A stretch of 64,000 nucleotides of DNA from Meandrina meandrites (GCA_963693305.1 OY855911.1:27608939-27672938), one strand, 5' to 3'. Shown: positions 11,321 to 24,188, counted from the stretch's first letter. Notes: generated by a model not told the origin, from the sequence alone. Numbers and translations: made by a program.

Positions 11321-11811
11321 TGACTGTTGACACAATCAACTCTCCACAGATGCCTGAACCTCTTACGCCTAATCACTTACTTACCGCAAAGTCGAAGGTG
11401 ATACTGTCCCCTCCAGGCGAATTCCAACGCGCCGATCTGTATTCTAGAAAGCGATGGCGTAGAGTTCAGTACCTGGTCAACGAGTTTTGGACGAGATGGA
11501 GAAAGGACTACCTACAGTCTTTGCAACCAAGACAGAAGTGGACGTCGACGAGAAGGAACTTACAGGTGGACGACGTTGTCATCATCAAGGACGACAACTT
11601 GCCCCGAAACTCCTGGAAGATCGCACGTGTTGACGAAACGTACCCCGATAGCGATGGTCTTGTAAGGAAGGTTCGCCTCAAGATTGCTGACCGAAATCTA
11701 GACGATAATGGCCGACCTACTGGACCAGTAACCAATCTGTATAGACCGGTACAGAAATTAGTATTGTTGCTGTCACGCGAGGAGTGTGAAGACCGGGGAA
11801 TCCCCACCTGA
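11311..11811 (+). pseudogene. BEL/Pao integrase C-terminal (DUF5641-like) part
   Basis: The segment continues the integrase in a shifted frame and carries the PLTPNHLLTAKS and GRPTGPVTNLYRPVQK motifs typical of BEL/Pao integrase tails. The frame change and stop around 11312-11320 separate it from the rest of pol. Confidence 0.85.
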
Positions 11812-11953
11812 GGAGCCATGATAAGGAACTGCATTAGCTTACCGCCTATATAAAGGAACAGTGATTTTATAATTGAACTTTAATTGTGATTAGGTTTAAT
11901 TTTGTTTTTCTTTGATTATTTTGGTAAATTTCTATCGCAATTTAGGGGAGCCA

Positions 11954-12493
11954 TGTAACGAACGCCTTTTATAGCGTGACTCACATTGTTATGATATGCC
12001 GAGTAAATGGGTCTTTGTATTCAAGTACTTGTATATACCTCTTTAGCCACAAGCGAACGGTATTAGTTTTCATTCGGTCCACGAGACACGCACATCATCG
12101 GAGTTGAAAGAAAGATCGACTGAGAGTAGGATCGTTATAAAACCGAATATAAGAGCGGGGAAAGAGGTATGTTTTCATAATTGTTGTTTTAATGTTTAGG
12201 ATCGTGAAATGAGTTACATTTAAAGCAGATTTATTACTTTCATAGAAATTCGTGTTGTCTAAAATTGTCATTCTGCACGCCCTTCGTGCTTGAGTAAAGA
12301 TCGTTTTAATTAAGCTTAGATTTACTAGTAATAGCCTTCATTTCGATTATTGTATTTCAGTTTTTACGAAATTTCCAGTTAATAAAGAAAGCAGAATAGA
12401 AAGATGCTTGGAGTTTCCGTGATATAAAACATTTCTCCGTTGCGTGCGTTGGTTATTAAAAGAACAGATCGATATCAGCGTTCGCCCGTTACA
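11954..12493 (+). repeat. 3' LTR of BEL/Pao element
   Basis: This 540-bp copy of the 5' LTR is followed immediately by the GAGGT target duplication. I see no differences from the 5' copy. Confidence 0.93.
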
Positions 12494-13170
12494 GAGGTCA
12501 TAAGCGATAGACAGATCGATAGCTGGAGCGTGATATGCTCCTCTGTTATAAAGCTAAAATTCTGTCAACCTGTGGATGGATAACGCTGTCTGTAGGATGA
12601 TTTTCAATCCAGTGGATAGCGTACTCGGTTTGTTACCCGGTTAACACACTTTGAATAACTGGGATCAGAAACCAAAGGTTTACAGCCATTATAACAAAAT
12701 AAACAGACTCTTATTAGCATAAGAGCTGAAACTTTTCAGGCCACGAGTTACTGTCAACAAAATAGGTTACCTTCCGGGAAAATGTTCCTAGTACGCGATT
12801 CTTTAAAAGAAATCATGGAGTATCACTATGAAGCTAATAAATGTAAAATAACAGATTTAAATTAACTGAAATATATTTTGGTTCGTCATGCAATCTGTCA
12901 TCCCCAACGAAGAATGACAAGCCTAACATATAATAAAGGCTACTGAATTACCAGCCTTCGTGTTATCACGGGCATCCAAACAGACTGGACTATGTCACTT
13001 AGGAGGTGATAGGCTGCCAAAGTGTGTAAGGCTTTTACGATATTCCTATTGGTTGCTAAGAGTCCTAAGAAAATCCATTTTTTTCGGTCGGGCATTAGAA
13101 AAAAATTCGGCTGTTTTTCCGGTGGGGAGGGGTGACAAGTCTAGTGACAAATATAGCTCTGCGGCTTTAA
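12494..13170. other. No gene recognised
   Basis: The interval is AT-rich spacer after the BEL/Pao element, with short open frames lacking any recognisable domain. Confidence 0.5.
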
Positions 13171-13408
13171 GCTAAAATACCTACAATCCTAAATCATACG
13201 AAATTTCTCTGCTTCAGGTTGCTTTAGCTCCATAAATTAGGTTTACAAGAAAAAAGTACATTAAGAAGTAAACTGACCTGTTCTCTTAGGCTAAAATACC
13301 TAAAATCCTAAATCATACGAAATTTCGCTCGCTTCAGGTTGCTTTAGCTCCATAAACTAGATTTACATGAAAAAAGTACATTAAGAAGTAAATTGACCTG
13401 TTCTCTTA
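13171..13408. repeat. 119-bp tandem duplication
   Basis: The unit beginning GCTAAAATACCTA at 13171 is repeated from 13290 with only a few substitutions. The two copies are adjacent with no spacer and contain no open frame of note. Confidence 0.85.
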
Positions 13409-14029
13409 AATAGACACGAATAAAATTCCCTCTCCAGTGCAAAGAATTTTTACCACGTGCAACTTCTTTAGAGGTAGATGACTGTGATTCCAATGCGACA
13501 TTTGCAGTTGGCTGGCTTAACCAAGAACCCTTGTTGCTGACAGCAAGGACTACCATTTTCGCTTCGTTGACTGGACGGGCCTTCCTCCTTCACTTTCTTT
13601 GAAGAGGGGTAATTAGGGGGTTCTCCTCATAGGGAGACTTCGCCCGCCCGCCACGCCCGTCCTCTATCCTTTTTACCCTAGAGGTTTATGAAAGGAAGTG
13701 TTTCGCGAGATGAGCACAGGAAAGGGGAGCCAAATATTGTCTCTCGAAGGTTCAAAATTAAATGTGTACCAATTTCCAAGGAAGGGTATTTCAAAGGGTT
13801 ACCTTTAATGTCAAAAATGACACATAAAAGGGCGGGGTTTGGATAATGGGTAGTTGAGTAATGTAATGATAATAATATTAATAACAGCATTTGTATCGCG
13901 CATATCCATTGGCCATATGCTAAATGCGTTTTTTGTAGCACTTTGCGAGAGACTTAGACCAGACTACAATTAAGCAGCTAACAATGAGTGCAGATTTTTT
14001 TGCAGATGCTCCCAATGTAATTTCGAAAA
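13409..14029. other. No gene recognised
   Basis: Spacer upstream of the SINE. Short open frames only. The stretch 13590-13670 is unusually GC-rich for the region but shows no motif I can name. Confidence 0.45.
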
Positions 14030-14310
14030 AAGACCAGACCACAACACCGGGAACTCCATGCCTTAGTCTTTACGATAACGTGTGTTCTTTAACGTCCCCT
14101 GCTGACCATGGTCGTGAAGATACAGGAGAAGGGGCCTACGGTCTATCGTCCTTAACCAAGAAGACTAGAACGTCTAACCATTTGCAGATGTCATCACAAA
14201 GGCAGCACATTCTCCTCAGTTATTTTAAGACCCTGGGTGATGGTCCTGCCAGGGCTCGAACCCTCGAACTCCTGCACGGTGGTCCTACCAACTGAGCCAA
14301 CCGGTTAGCG
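14030..14310 (-). mobile_element. tRNA-derived SINE
   Basis: On the minus strand the head contains a Pol III A box TGGCTCAGTTGG (14288-14299 on +) and B box GGTTCGAGCCC (14252-14262 on +) at tRNA-like spacing. A non-tRNA body follows, ending near a run of T. A run of C follows the head at 14322-14334. The long extra body rules out a normal tRNA gene. Confidence 0.75.
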
Positions 14311-14422
14311 GGTAAATTCCCCCCCCCCCCCCCTCCTCTTTCACACTCTCCCCCAGATATGAATACTAATCCACAATTTCTTTTATCTTTTCATTATTAG
14401 ATACACCACAGTTGAAGGAAGG

Positions 14423-17400
14423 ATGTCGAAAAATCAAGATGCATTTGTAAGTATCGACGTAAGATGTGTTATCGTTATCCTTTCATTGAACCAAGACATG
14501 GAGCTTCCAGAGGTTTTCAAAGAGGGTCATGAAAGAGGGGAGGGGTGGGGAAGTTTCCAGCCTAATTTTGGTTCAAATCCTAGTTACCATATCTGAAATC
14601 CCATTCCCAGTGGTTGTTTGCAGACTGATGCGCGCAAAATCAGTTATTGATGTCGTTTGGATAAACGTACCCTCACCTAGACTGAAGAAAATCTTTTGTT
14701 CTGGTGGTGAACACTCTTTCACTTCTAACCCATGTTAGCATAACCATATTGAAACCACTTCTACTGGGTCTATTCATTGTAGTCCTACTTAATTATATAA
14801 TATATTGCATATTTTTAATTATATTAAGAATATAATTAATATAGTTATATCTTAAAGTAATAAAACTTTACATGCAGGTATTGCATATTGCATTGGCCTA
14901 AAACTTCAACGAATTATCAGCGATAACAGAAGTTAACCCCAGTTTCAGTACATGTTCTGCAAATCCCCTCTTCGCAGTAGAATCTTCAATTCCTCAATTC
15001 TGTATGATTTTCTTTTGTAATAGCCTCGAGATACAGTTCAATTCTCTGTGTGGATTACTGTATGTTTCGCTAGAACTTGGTTGTGGCGCGAAGGCGAAAA
15101 ACACTGATTCTATCTGCCTACTGAGACTACTGATACATAATTTTATTTCTTTATTTCAAAACAAAGGCTCATTTGGGAAGTTTTGTCAAATAATAGAGTA
15201 GGAGGCCGCTAAGGGAGTGGAATCCAATTCCCATTTTCTAACTCGTTTATCAGTTTCCCATTGGTTAAATCTCAGTGCAGTAAATCCCATTTTCTTAGTC
15301 CAAAAAAGAAAAAGGCAAATGCTAGTTCCCATTGCACCTCTTCATGACTCTCTTCAAAGGAAAGAAAGTCACCAAAGAAATAGTGCAATCAGAAGCCGCC
15401 ATGGAGAACTAAAAACTTTGTCATGCTTATAATCTACGAATTGCCCAGCTTCCCACGGCACAATGGCTATGATGGAGCCATAGCGTGAAGGTCTGGATAG
15501 GGATCAACTGATAGCTGAGAATTGGTCACAATTTTTAATACCAGCTGAAAAATAATGCTAGCTGAGAAAAAAAATGAGAAAAATAATGGTAGCTGAGAAA
15601 TTTTCTGGTAACTGATAGCTGAGAAGCAAATCGCTTTACATTTATCAACTGAAAGCTGACACTTTGGGACTCGCTTACAGACCCTCCAGCACACCTTTTG
15701 GCGTATGACTGGTAAATTTGTCTGTTTCCTCTGTGAGATTACACTAAAAAATGATTCTCTTCCACTGACATTTATATTCGTTATGAAAGGCGTATCATAA
15801 TTCGTTAAGATCCTCCTTTAACGTAACCATCCTTTCCCCAGTTTAGCTTTCCTGCCTCAACTCTTTAGAGTCTTTAGAGATATTCGCCGATTAGCAGGTA
15901 ATTTTGTGCAACCCTTTCAATCGTTATCTGGGATGTCCTTTGCTCACGACCGGATTGAATTTCAGTTTTTGGAATTTTTATCTCCCTCTCCTTTATTTTT
16001 TCAGGTTCCTCACAGTATGATCCCCTTCGTCGCAGATGGGTCTGGGTACTACTCAGATAACACCTTTTGCCACCACAAGGTGATCTGTGAAGCCGCTCCT
16101 CTTGTTTTGGACGCTATTAAATTAGCTTCAGTAAAGCCTGGGTCCGTGTTTACGATTGCTGACTACGGCTGCGCAGATGGAGGAACATCCATGACTCTTC
16201 TCTACGCATGCGTTCAAGAGCTAAGGAAAATTCACGGAGACGATCTACCAATCCACGTGGTTTACGAAGATCAACCTGTTAACGATTTCAAGTCTTTGTT
16301 TCTTCGCTTGCAAGGTAAGGTCGTCAAGTTAAAGGAAATCCAAAAAGAATAGTGAATGAAGGGTCTTGTCAAGGACACAGAGAATAATGTCTTGGCGAAA
16401 AACAGGATTTTCCAAGGCGAACTAAAGAAATGTAAAATAAAAAGTTGTAAAGGGACTTTGATTCTGGCTTAATTGTTTCTTCTATTCAACACGTCGGTGA
16501 ATGCTGCCAAAACTTTCGGATTTATCTGAAAATTATATTAAGACAATTTTGTATGACATCATAAACACTCTTTTTCTTTGGCCATTTCAATTTAACGAGA
16601 AATAAAATGCAAACAGTGGCAACAAACATATCACATGAACTACGCATAGTTTGAAAAAATAATCTAAAATTTACTAGACGTTTCGCATGTTACAGCACGC
16701 ATCTTCAGAAGTGACGGTTACAAAGAAAACGAAAGATTGAAAACTTAAAAATACAAAGCGAGGTACTGGTAACTAACTAAACAATAATGATAACAAAATG
16801 TGAGAGCTAAAGCCACAGCTTTTCACTACCAACATTGTCATTAAGGGTGGGTTTTAAGTCCCAGTTGCCAGATGAAAGCCAGTTGCTGAAAGCCAGTTAC
16901 TGGGATTGTAACGCTTTCTATATCGGCAAAACAAAGGGACGACTGCGTGACAGAAAGGCCGACATTTTAAAGCTCTTACGCAAGTCGGTCACGCTTCCGG
17001 TGTTGCTGATCACGCAATCTCCACCGGCCACAACATCAACTTGGACCATTTTGAGGTCTTAGCTAGTGGACGATGTGACTAACATTGTAAAAGAAAAGAA
17101 ACTTTGTTTATACGGGACCTAAACCCACCCTTTTGTAACCATCACTTCTGAAGATGCGTTCTGTAACATGCAAAACGTAAAGTAAATTATAGATTATTGT
17201 TCAAACCATGCGTAGTTCATTTGTTATGTTTGTTGCCGCTGTTTGCATTTTATTTCTCGTTGATTTGTATGACATGTTGTCAAGTTGTGAAGCTCAGGCT
17301 TGAGATAGCGGTAAGACGTTTTTAAACGTCTTACCGCTATGAAGTGTTAAAACACTTCACATGCTGAATTTACTCGAAAAAAACACGTTTTTAACCATTA

Positions 17401-20400
17401 ACAAGTAAACGGGTTAATGCCTAGTTGGTGTTGACGCTCTACAATGTATCTACGTTGCACGAGGTTCTGCTCGTCACGTGACTGGCTGATCACATGATTA
17501 TGGTCACGCTTGTCACGTCACACATGTCTTTGTTTACGGAAGCTGTTTTTGACATGGAATCTATCTTGTTTCGCAAATTTTAAATGTTCGAGTTTTAATA
17601 AGAATTTTAAATTTCCTTGCAGTTACTTTATTTACGCTTAAAGACAATTGTGGCATCCTTATAGTACTTTTGATTACTTCTGGAGTTGCATGTAGTTCTG
17701 GTTTGGTTCTGAAGCTGGTTTTGGAATATAACGACGTAATTCATGCTCGATCTAAAAGGAAACAGTTTTGGACGCAATTCAGGTTTCATTGTTATTGCTG
17801 CAATACCCTTGGGTCGAGGGTTGGGGAGACACTGCACAGTCAAGTCTGGTCTGAATGAAGCTAAAGGGTTCAATTATGTTGCACATGTCTTATGGAACTG
17901 ACAGCAAGAAATGAAGTGAATCCATAGCCATATACTTTCGCATACCGTCAGTAAAACTTTAAAGGAACGATATAGCATACTAATAAGCAACCGTAAAATT
18001 TTGGTTATTAGCCCTCCCCCCCCCCCCCCCCCCCCCTCGCACGCGCTTATAAGCCCTCACAGTTATAGGTCCATCTACATGAAAACAAAAATATACATCC
18101 CTCCTGAATATTAGCCCCGATCTGCTGGATGACAGTACTGAACAGGGCTAAATGTTGCTTTATAATGACTTTAACTAAAGAACGTACTTCGATCAACACT
18201 TTCGCAACTCGTTTGGAAACGTTTTTCCATTCCGCTTATAAGCCCACCCCCGGATATTAGCCCCTCCGTTTGTAAGCCCACCCAAAACCCCTTACGAAGT
18301 TGTGGAAGCCCAGGGCTTATAACCGGAATTTTACGTTATACTATCTGAAAATATAGTTCACTGAGAGGAAATGATCCTCGTTTTTCTGGCGTGCTAACAA
18401 GACGTGGTAGCCACCCCAGGTGGTGAGAGGGGGGAGGGTATAGATCCTGAAATAGAATTAGGAAAATCGCATAGTTTGGTCTGATATAGGGCGAGGGCTT
18501 CTTGAAGCGTGCCGCACACTCTCACCCAATTTTTCAGAGAAAATGCCCCCCCCCCCCCCCCCCATCCGGAAGGGGGTAACCACCACACCATATACAGTCT
18601 AGTTGCTTGAGATAGTTCACTGCTGGCTAGAGTGATGATAGCTAGCTTTGTTTTCACGACTGGAGTTAAGGAACTCTTTCAGAGTATTACTTCGCCTGCA
18701 CAGTCCAACGTCAAAGGCATATACTACACATAGATAAATTAAGATTAAAGTTTTTGAATTAGCTTTCAAATTTTTCTCTTGGTAGGTTTGATACAAGGCC
18801 CAAAAAGCTATCTTGCAGACTTTCCCAACGTGTTTGTCACGGCATGTGGAACAAACTTTTACAGCCAGTGTCTACCTCCTAACTCAGTCAATTTAGCATT
18901 TTCTGCCACCGCCTTTCACTGGTTGAGCAGAATGCCGTGTGACTTTACAGGAGCATTATACCACAGCATGATTACAATACCGGAAGAGGGGGAGGTTTTC
19001 AAGAAACAGGCAGCGAAGGACTGGGAAACAATTCTACTGAATAGAGCAAAGGAGATGGCTTCAGGTAGTTTGCAACTTTGAGTGGCGGTTGGATCTTTGT
19101 ATGCACCCGCGGTAAATTTTGGAATCCCGATTAAATTACATCTGTCATTGATTTAATTAGTTGCCAATGAAGTAAATGAGTTGGTTTTACACAATAAGGT
19201 TATTTACATGACGCGCCTATTTCAAGATCATTTCTCGTTTTTCTCGTATTACGCTCATATTAACACACAGCCGTGTTTAGAAAGAAACATGTTTCCACTG
19301 AACAAGATTGCAAACGTGTATAACTCATGCGAGTTGTACATTGCCTAGTAACTGTTCGGATGACATAATTTGGCAACACCGCACTGCTGTATTTACCAAA
19401 CAGCAGTGGTTAACTGAAAGGTGACCTTGCTAGTTTAAAGTGGCCCGAAACTATTTATTTAGTGAATGGTTACATTTTTGGGTCGCTCTTTTTGCAAGGA
19501 ACAATTTCACGGGTTTCTTTGATTTTTGACACCGGAAAAGAAACGTGTTCAAATTTAAAGAAAATATTATTTATTTTGTAATCGGAGTAACATTTTCTGA
19601 GATATGCACCTTTGTGCTAGATAATATATTCAAGGTAGCTGTCTTTGTTGTCAAATTCCTCAAGGGCACTTTGCCACTTGAGGATAGCGTGTCGTGAAAT
19701 ATGGAAATTTATTTTCTTATTAAAATGATAACGTTTGGATATTTTTCATTTTTGAAACACTGTCAGAGACGTTCACCTCACTTGATAGGTTCTGAAGAGC
19801 AGGGATGAGCGAGAAAAGGCCAAATCAAAGAAACAATGATCTTTTAGGCCCCGTTTACACGGGTCCGGAGAAATGTGCACGGTTCCACCGTGCGTTTACA
19901 AGGGAACGACGGACATGACGGAACTGGACGAATTTTTGAACGCTAAAAAAGAAAATTTCATATATCAAGACCGGCTCGTTATTCCCGAGAAACGATATGC
20001 CAACAAATAAAAGAAATCGATAAATGTTTTCCTACCAAAAAGCGCGACTCAAAAATGTAACCATTGCGTAAATAAATAGATTCAGGCCACCTTAACTTCT
20101 GCCTTGTCATTTAAGGTAGTCGAATGGTTTCTGTTCAACTTGCCATTGACGAAGAAAGACAATGCTCAGGAACGACAAAAGGCATACCAGTCTCCGTGCA
20201 TCCCAAGTTGTGCGAACTGTGGCAAGGATTAGTATCTGACGGTTTGATTACACAGGTGAGAGGTTTGTTAAGGGGGCGCTGTCTACAGTTTTGCATTATT
20301 TCAAGTAGCGCCCAGTTGGCTATAACTTTCTCATATCCACAAAAGCGTGAGTGGAATAAATGTTTTATTAAAAACACCCAAAGAATTGCAATATTTGAGC

Positions 20401-21401
20401 TCCACGGCTGTTCTCGTTGGCTGTACACCTACGAAGTTTGTGGTCCATGGTATATGAGCTCGTAACCATGGGCTGTAAACCAATCAAAACCTTAGGAATT
20501 GTAATATTACAGACTTTTTTGGAAAAAATAAAATATTTTATTCAAATAAATGTGATATTTGTTCGAGGGGTATACTGATGTAATTAAACTGTGCGAAATT
20601 TGCATTGTCGATTATAAATCTTATAAATAGATAGATCTTATAAATAGATAGATAAATGTCAACTAGCAGTGGTGAAACACGTTAAATCGCATTTACAGAC
20701 CACGGTACCTTCAACAATCCCCCCAAAATCAAACAGTTTTGCATCTCTGCGGTGTTCATTGTCCTGCGATTGTTGTTTTGCGTATGATGTTAATAGAAAG
20801 TGTTTCTAAATACAGACTTCCCGTTTTCCAATCATTAATTTTCCAGTACTATTTTCGACATCACAGGAAGAATTTCACAAGACGAACTTCGCCTTCTGCA
20901 TGCGCACTGTGGATGAATTCAAAGAGCCATTCAAATCTAATAACTCACCCGTTCGAAAGGCTGGCCTGTCACTCATTTCCATAGAAACCAAAGTGATTCC
21001 GTGTCCCTACAGAGAAAGCTGGCTTAAGAATGGTGGAGATCCTAGAGAACATGCTCATCGGTACATTCCGTCAATAAGGGTCTGGAGCAACACGACCTTT
21101 ATTTCTGGTGAGGGAATAGAACATTGTTATTGCTGTTGTTTCGTTGAATCGAAATTGTAACAAAGTAATAATGCTGAGTTACTTTGCATTTCTCCCACAA
21201 CATCCACTAGTCTCGATGACGTGACTAGTTAACTTGTGAACTGTTCCACCCGTAGGTCTCTCTGATTCTCGATCATCTGAAGAGAAGGAAAGAATTGTCG
21301 ACGAGCTGTTTCAACGATATGAAAACGAAGTCGCCAAGTGCCCTGAGGATCATGGGATAGATTTTGTCAGTGCTTACATGGTCATTGAGAAATGTAACTG
21401 A
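14423..21401 (+). CDS. SABATH-type carboxyl methyltransferase, copy 1
   Basis: Six exons: 14423-14446, 16005-16314, 18786-19064, 20116-20255, 20867-21107, 21256-21401; introns all GT-AG, phases 0,1,1,0,1; product 379 residues, normal for the family. It should transfer methyl from S-adenosylmethionine to a small-molecule carboxylate in the cytosol. Seen: SAM-binding motif IADYGCADGGTSM (residues 59-71), EDQPVNDF (96-103, matching the plant DLPGNDF block), FYSQCLPPNSV...FHWL (136-158), SRMV strand (205-208), and a C-terminal ISIETK/PCPYR region. The start is chosen because all three copies have an 8-codon first exon ending TTT before GTAAGT. An AG at 14400 suggests an upstream non-coding 5' exon. 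Introns 1-4 hold MITE and Penelope remains. Substrate is unknown. Confidence 0.88.
16594..17262. mobile_element. Penelope-like GIY-YIG fragment between inverted arms
   Basis: Inside intron 2 of copy 1, inverted arms of about 125-130 bp (16594-16725 and 17137-17262), sharing GCATCTTCAGAAGTGA and its complement, flank a short coding remnant at 16880-17060. That remnant contains CNAFYIGKTKGRLRDRK, typical of the GIY-YIG nuclease of Penelope-like elements and related retroelements. The frame is broken. The same structure occurs in intron 2 of copy 2, so it predates that duplication. Confidence 0.65.
17992..18335. mobile_element. MITE with ATTAGCCC/GGGCTTAT ends
   Basis: The left end CGTAAAATTTTGGTTATTAG is complementary, with mismatches, to the right end CTTATAACCGGAATTTTACG. 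The core is non-coding and includes a 21-C run at 18016-18036. Only the left end survives in copy 2 (about 34763-34790), where the region equivalent to 18015-18745 is deleted. Confidence 0.7.
18540..18565. repeat. Poly-C run
   Basis: A run of C at about 18547-18562 within intron 2 of copy 1, flanked by G/C-rich low-complexity sequence. Its length is unreliable in any assembly. Confidence 0.6.
19852..19985. mobile_element. Fragment of a GTTTACACGGG-ended DNA element
   Basis: The text GGCCCCGTTTACACGGGTCC followed by short palindromes (GTGCACGGTTCCACCGTGC) is typical of PIF/Harbinger or similar transposon ends. The same block occurs at 35953-36090 in copy 2, so it was in the ancestral intron 3. 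The other end is not identified. Confidence 0.4.
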
Positions 21402-21461
21402 TTACATGATAATTAAGAAATGATATGTGCTAGAAACGGCATTAAGTACAATAAGTTGTTA

Positions 21462-22064
21462 ACCCTATTCATACCGGGCTTTTTTGGATCTTTTCAGACC
21501 GGGGAGGGGAGGGCGGATTCCGCCCCCCCCCCCCCCCCTCCGTAACTTCCAGAATATTTAAGCAATCGCAATAAAACTTATAGGATATATAGTATGTCCA
21601 AAAATCTATCTTTTATCTATACGTCACGTGCGGTGATGACGTCACATCACGTGACAATTACATCATGATGTCAAAACAGCCGCCATCTTGGATCCGCCAT
21701 CTTGGATTTCGAAATTTTTCCACAACATCAGAAAACCGCCCAAAATTACTGAAAAATACTCAAAATCTATAAAATAGTGCAAAAAAAAACCTAAAAGAGG
21801 TTAAAATAGTTGAATTAAAGTAAATTTTTATTAATGGAAACACAAAAATTACAAATTTGGAAAAAACATGTTTGTCAAAATGACGTTGCCATGGTAACGT
21901 CAAGTTCCAGACACAACAACATATCCTGCCAATTTATTTCCAGATACATTTTAGAAAAACTCGTAAAGTTTGGCAGCGTTTGGTTGAATCTTGAAAAAGT
22001 TATAAACGTTCAAAGTTAGCGCGGGCACTTTCCGCTCCCCCCCCCCCCCGTTCTGAATATGGTT
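21462..22064. mobile_element. Non-autonomous DNA element 3' of copy 1
   Basis: Imperfect inverted ends (CCCTATTCATACCGGG and the complement of CCGTTCTGAATATGG) bound about 600 bp that have no counterpart downstream of copy 2, although flanking sequence aligns on both sides. Poly-C runs lie just inside both ends (21522-21538 and about 22040-22050). A TTAA precedes the left end; a clear right-hand duplication is not visible. Confidence 0.55.
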
Positions 22065-22199
22065 GTAACTTGTTGTAACTTGTTGTTGTTGTACATGTTA
22101 TTTTATTTTTCCACAGTAAGGGCCTCGACAGACTAGAAGGTTTGTTGTCGAAAACTTTTAAAAAATGAGTTGGCTGCTGTTACTCAGCCAGTCAATCAG

Positions 22200-24185
22200 C
22201 ATTTGTGTGCAGGACGAGACATAACTAGAGCATGAAAGACCATAAAATAAATTAAATCTAATACAAATCACCGATGCCTTCCTCAAGACAAGTTAGCAAA
22301 GTGGCAGATAGAGGCATGTAGATGTAAATAGCCTGAAATCTGACAAATTGTATGTTAAAATAATTGTACAATGCATGTTACTACCCCTGCAGGTAGATAT
22401 CCTTGCTTCTAGGACCGGATGGTGATGATCCGCTTATATAGTTTATTCGGCTCTTCAATATTTTGACCCCCTTGATTCCATCTGTTGAAAATTCGCTTTT
22501 TAGGATATACCATACTGATGACAGTACAATCCCGATTTATCCAACCTCCCGAAAACTCGAACCGAAAGCCTTGGGTGGGGTGCAGCTTAGCGGTATAGGC
22601 GTGGGACGAACCTTATAGAGTTGCCTGCATACAAAGTATGCGCAGAGATACTGAAACGGTCGCTATGTAAACATTTCCAGCACCAGCTAGCAGCATTCAC
22701 CTTCGTTCTTTACTGCGTAAGGCCGAAAGTACTGGGAAACAAAAGACAAAGGAATATGTCCTGGCGTGAGCTCAATTACCATGACCTGTAAACCAATTAA
22801 AACTCAGGAATTTCGATAAACTATGAAATTAATAATAAAAGATTTGATTCACAATAAATCTGGTGTTTGTTCGTGGGTATACAAATATACTTAAACTGTC
22901 CGAAATTTGCCTTGTCTGTTCTTACACGGACAGCCTCTTAGAAAAAAATGAATGGTGAAACACATTTAAGGTACCGTTTTGTAAAAGCGACTAAATGTAT
23001 TTCCCCACTTATTTTTCCTAAAAGGCTGTGTCCGTAATTGTAAATTAATTTCGGATTAATTTGTAATTTTCGAATTGTTAGTTTGGTTATGCCGAGCTTC
23101 TATTGGTGGTTTTCACTGTCGCGCAATAAAAAAATAAAATCGAAACCATTCAACGACAGAAGCTATGAATTTCAGTTATTATTGAAGATAAATAGATAAA
23201 CAATTTGTCCAAGTCTCAGGTCTGTGCGGTGCACCGTTTGCGAGTTATTTGCCGAAACTTTCCACGCAAATTTATAAGGCTCAGTATGGAGACGCCATGT
23301 TCGTGTCCTTCCGAGGGGCACAAATATGGCCGCCGTGATGTCAGAGAAACCATCTGGAACTTAATTTTGCTATTAATAGCGACTACTTTTGGCTCATGAT
23401 CTATTATATTTTTACATAAGCAGCAGTTAGTACATTGGGAATGTTCGATCTGCAAAAATGTAAAGGAAAGGCCTTTTTTGAATCAAAACGACTTTGTCAC
23501 GGCACTCAGCTTGATATCACACACGGCGGAGAAATCAAATATCCAAAATTCTCTGTTTTAAAAACGAAGGGCACAACCAAGCTGGAAATTTGCAAAAAGA
23601 AATATGTTTAGTTCATCTTACACCTAATGGCATCGAAAGTTTAGCAGGCCTATTGAATTTTGATTTCAAAATTTTATGACGTAACGTGAAAACCAAGAAT
23701 TATTGCAAAATAGGAAGTCAAGGTGTTAAATTAGATCAAATGAGGACTCGCCAGTTGTACTCACGAACGAGATCAAATTAAAATCCATCTTACGAATTTA
23801 AATCCAAATAGGTCGTCTGTAAGCCTTGCATACGCAAATGAAAATAATCAACTCTTACCTTAAGCAACAAAACGCTCAAACCTCACCAGTCCGGGTAGTA
23901 GAAATTGCAATAACTCTATTTGGAAAATCAACGGTCCACAAAAACGTTATTTCGAAAACACGCAAAATAATGACACATTGAAGCCAAATCTTCAGCCATT
24001 TTGATTCCTTGAACCGCTGATCAAGAGAAGCGAAACCGAGATTCGATCATGTTTCACGTGACAAAATTCTCCACGATTCATGTAGTATTTCGCAGGGGGT
24101 CTGACGGTGTGTGCCAGGGTATTCTCCGCGCTCAGTTGCCATCTCGAAAGTTGAGTAGACCCTGGGAACGAGGATTGTGGTTCAC
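22200..24185. other. Intergenic spacer, no gene recognised
   Basis: About 2 kb between copy 1 and copy 2. Open frames are short and carry no recognisable domain. I see no RNA gene. Confidence 0.45.
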
Positions 24186-24188
24186 CTC

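Larger units (their letters stand above)
4322..12493 (+). mobile_element. BEL/Pao LTR retrotransposon (broken copy)
   Basis: The element has 540-bp LTRs (4322-4861 and 11954-12493) beginning TGT and ending ACA, and a perfect 5-bp target duplication GAGGT at 4317-4321 and 12494-12498; five bases is the usual length for BEL/Pao. Gene order is gag, protease, reverse transcriptase, RNase H, integrase, C-terminal DUF5641-like region. It is defective: an L2/CR1-type insertion splits gag, the protease-RT linker is deleted near 8175-8225, and the frame is broken near 11312. The purine-rich TTAGGGGAGCCA just before the 3' LTR is a likely polypurine tract. Confidence 0.95.

Noticed and set aside
14252..14299. 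tRNA gene
   Set aside because: A and B boxes are present, but the sequence continues into a long SINE body and lacks a clean acceptor stem and CCA-side end.
15906..16004. Upstream extension of SABATH exon 2 to an earlier Met
   Set aside because: The open frame runs back into intron. The splice acceptor at 16001-16004 and the same structure in copies 2 and 3 set the exon start.
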